Shown: positions 55,701 through 64,000 of the stretch, one piece after another | How the letters are laid out: every line of letters begins with the position of its first letter | How positions within the stretch are numbered: position 1 is the stretch's first letter | DNA from: Hirudo medicinalis | Lineage: Eukaryota; Annelida; Clitellata; Hirudinida; Hirudinidae | DNA: 64,000 nt | NCBI GenBank assembly: GCA_011800805.1 | Contig: MPNW01000052.1 | Coordinates: 94,140 to 158,139 of the forward strand | Direction: 5' to 3' | The notes under the pieces: model-generated | Database searches by the model: none | The model's input: only the letters and a program-made list of their open reading frames with translations | What the model was told of the DNA's origin: nothing | Translations under genes and position numbers: made by a program

Positions 55701-56081
55701 ATGACAACAAGTTCAAAGTGATACTTTATTTTAACATGTTTTGCATCACTAGAATCACAGCAATACTAAATTTCAAAGTGCTTATCAAGTTAAAACTTAC
55801 ATGAATAGTAATATTTTTTTTGTAAATGAAATATACTTCAAACCTTATTAGCAAGTGACACCTCTCTAATATCACGCTTTGAAATATAGGTCGCGACTTA
55901 TTTCGAGCGTCTCAAGCCACAAACAAAAGCAGACAACCGTTCATTAAGGGCATTAGCAAGACTCACCTTTCGCAAGAGCAACGGTGGACTCATTCTGGTC
56001 AATTGAGTACAAGATTCCTTCGTACCGAATTTCAGCCTTTGATATCAAACTTATTTTACTGCCCAAATACGGCACAGTCAT
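52707..56081 (-). CDS. LSM14: LSM14 (RAP55/Scd6) mRNP protein
   Basis: Seven exons: 56081-55967, 55610-55456, 55282-55021, 54748-54344, 54076-53909, 53244-53079, 52950-52707; 504 residues, all phases agree. LSM14 proteins act in P-bodies in translational repression and decapping. The N-terminal LSm domain is nearly identical to vertebrates ([20 protein letters not shown], then [10 protein letters not shown] and [10 protein letters not shown]). A low-complexity Pro/Ser/Gln middle follows, then an RGG patch, the FDF region ([19 protein letters not shown]), the FFD box ([13 protein letters not shown]), the TFG box ([11 protein letters not shown]) and a C-terminal Arg/Gly tail ending QDRT. This is the complete domain order of the family. 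Confidence 0.96.
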
Positions 56082-57415
56082 TTTCGTGTTTCAACTAATA
56101 CCGCAATTACAAGCAATGGTCAAACACAACACCGAATAAAAATAAGCCAACTCAAAAATGGCAGGAAGACAATACTTTCGCTCAGAAATGGACGCGAACA
56201 TAGAATCTTAATTGCCGTTCTTTGTTGTTTTGATAAACAACAATATTCTATATTCAAAATTTATTAATGTCTATAAAATAAAAATATAATTATTCAAAAT
56301 AACTAGTTACGTGACACGTATTGGTGGTTTATTGATAGAAAGTGATACCTCTGAAAGCGCTATATAAATTACCTCAAAATATTTAGATTACCACATTATC
56401 TAGGGCAAGTGTCCGTGTCAGTTAGCTCCATGACATTTTTCTAAATACGTGTAATTCATAACGAATTCGTGAATATTTTATTGATCGTACTACAGCTCCA
56501 GTAAATTAGGGAAGCTTTCGAAATCAATATTTATTATTATATTTATTACATATTACAAATTTTGATAACTAATTTATAGATGCGTGTTTAGTGTGAAATT
56601 AATTTTGTAGGTAATCCATCAGCCCTATACCTTTTGTGATATTTATCTACACATAAGAAAATTTGCCCCTCTCTAGACAAATTTTAAAATCTTGGCTAAG
56701 CCATTGGCACTCTGGTCGTAAAAACCAAATTTAACCTTAAAGTTAAGTCACTTATTATTCGCAACGGCATTGACCATAGCATTAGAAACTTTTCGCTAAG
56801 AGTTATCGACTTTTCTAAAACTACTCCCAGAGGGCAAATCTCAATCCTACTTCAAAAATCTCTTAAAATTGACTCTTGACCTCTTTCTTATTAACCACGA
56901 ACGAACGTTCCAGAAAAATAACAGAAATGACTAGGATTGATAACATTAGGTTCCACTGCAAGACATAACTTTGAAAACTAGGAAGTTGAGGTACTGGGAT
57001 TTGAAGAATGTATAAAGTATCAGGTAAAAAAGTGAACCGTCTCAAACCATTCGATGGATTGAAGATGCATTGCAAAACATTGCGACTCATTTCCACAGCA
57101 ACTATGATGGTCATCATCAGCTACTGCGTCGCATATGTATATATATATCCAATAATTACTGGTTCAACTAATATCAACAAAATTAAAGAATAATATTAAT
57201 TGTCACTGATCCATGCACTCATTGAGTCAACAGCTGACAATTTATTTAAAATTTGAATCGAATCAATTTGAATTGAGCCCCTACACATGAAAACCCTTAA
57301 AGAAACGAATCATGAGGCTTTGGAATGCTAGACAAAAGATACTAAATCAACTGATATTTTTTTAATCACAATATCTAAACAAGACAATCGAAAATACTTT
57401 TTTAAACAAGCACTT
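56082..57415. other. intergenic DNA between LSM14 start and COG4 end
   Basis: Holds the LSM14 promoter side and, on the minus strand, COG4 3' UTR with AATAAA (plus TTTATT at 57241-57246), about 170 bases past the COG4 stop. A dispersed-repeat fragment lies at 56648-56705. Confidence 0.45.
56648..56705. repeat. dispersed repeat fragment
   Basis: ACACATAAGAAAATTTGCCCC followed by AAATTTTAAAATCTTGGCTAAGC; matches ACACATAAAAAAAATTTGCCC and GGCTATGC at 14967-15020. Confidence 0.55.
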
Positions 57416-63786
<6,371 letters not shown>

Positions 63787-64000
63787 CTGCAGATGGGATG
63801 TTGGATTTCAGAATAATATTGAAGGATTGCAACAATTGTAATGTTGATAATAAGTTAATTGCACATTTTGAGATAAAATAAAATAATATTATGATTATTA
63901 CTAGTTCATAGTTGTTATTAAATATTGTTATAATATGCTGAACTTGCTTTGTATCTGGATTCTAATAGTTTGAAGAAGTTTCAAGGTCGAGAAAAGTAAT

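Overview
Animal (invertebrate metazoan) nuclear DNA. The window is AT-rich, and its genes are split into short exons by introns of about 90 bp to 2 kb. The gene set is netrin, an odd-skipped-related zinc-finger factor, a receptor tyrosine phosphatase, a DHHC palmitoyltransferase, an MBOAT lysophospholipid acyltransferase, LSM14, COG4 and a sesquipedalian-like PH protein. One spliceosomal intron is of the AT-AC (U12) type. Trinucleotide (GAT/ATC, TTA, CAA) microsatellites occur throughout, often touching splice sites. I cannot name the species; the phylum is also uncertain.

Layout, left to right. 1-180: a possible end of a plus-strand gene that continues outside the window. 601-7420 (-): a complete receptor-type tyrosine phosphatase with one catalytic domain and a short mucin-like ectodomain. 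8383-11422 (+): a ZDHHC9/14/18-type palmitoyltransferase, divergent from the phosphatase. 11.5-24.9 kb: gene-poor DNA with two tandem repeats, dispersed repeats, long GAT runs and a few orphan exon-like ORFs. 24978-32185 (+): an enlarged netrin. 33852-36106 (-): an odd-skipped-related factor with an apparent one-base frameshift. 39630-46202 (-): MBOAT1/2 acyltransferase, with a Tc1-like transposon and an 873-base assembly gap in one intron. 46879-48250 (+): a small unrecognised multi-pass membrane protein, divergent from MBOAT. 48531-49931 (+): a single-exon PH-domain protein. 52707-56081 (-): LSM14. 57416-63786 (-): the C-terminal two-thirds of COG4, running off the right edge. One conserved COG4 exon is missing where a single N sits between TTA and CAA repeats.

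The genes are neighbours without an evident shared pathway. COG4, the DHHC enzyme, MBOAT and the sesquipedalian-like protein all act on Golgi, ER or endosomal membranes, but this looks like chance. Exon models were built by hand from splice signals, reading-frame phase and protein-family similarity. For the seven multi-exon genes with a full set of exons (and for COG4 between located exons) the phases agree throughout, except for the one frameshift in the odd-skipped gene. No search was run, so family names rest on recognised motifs.
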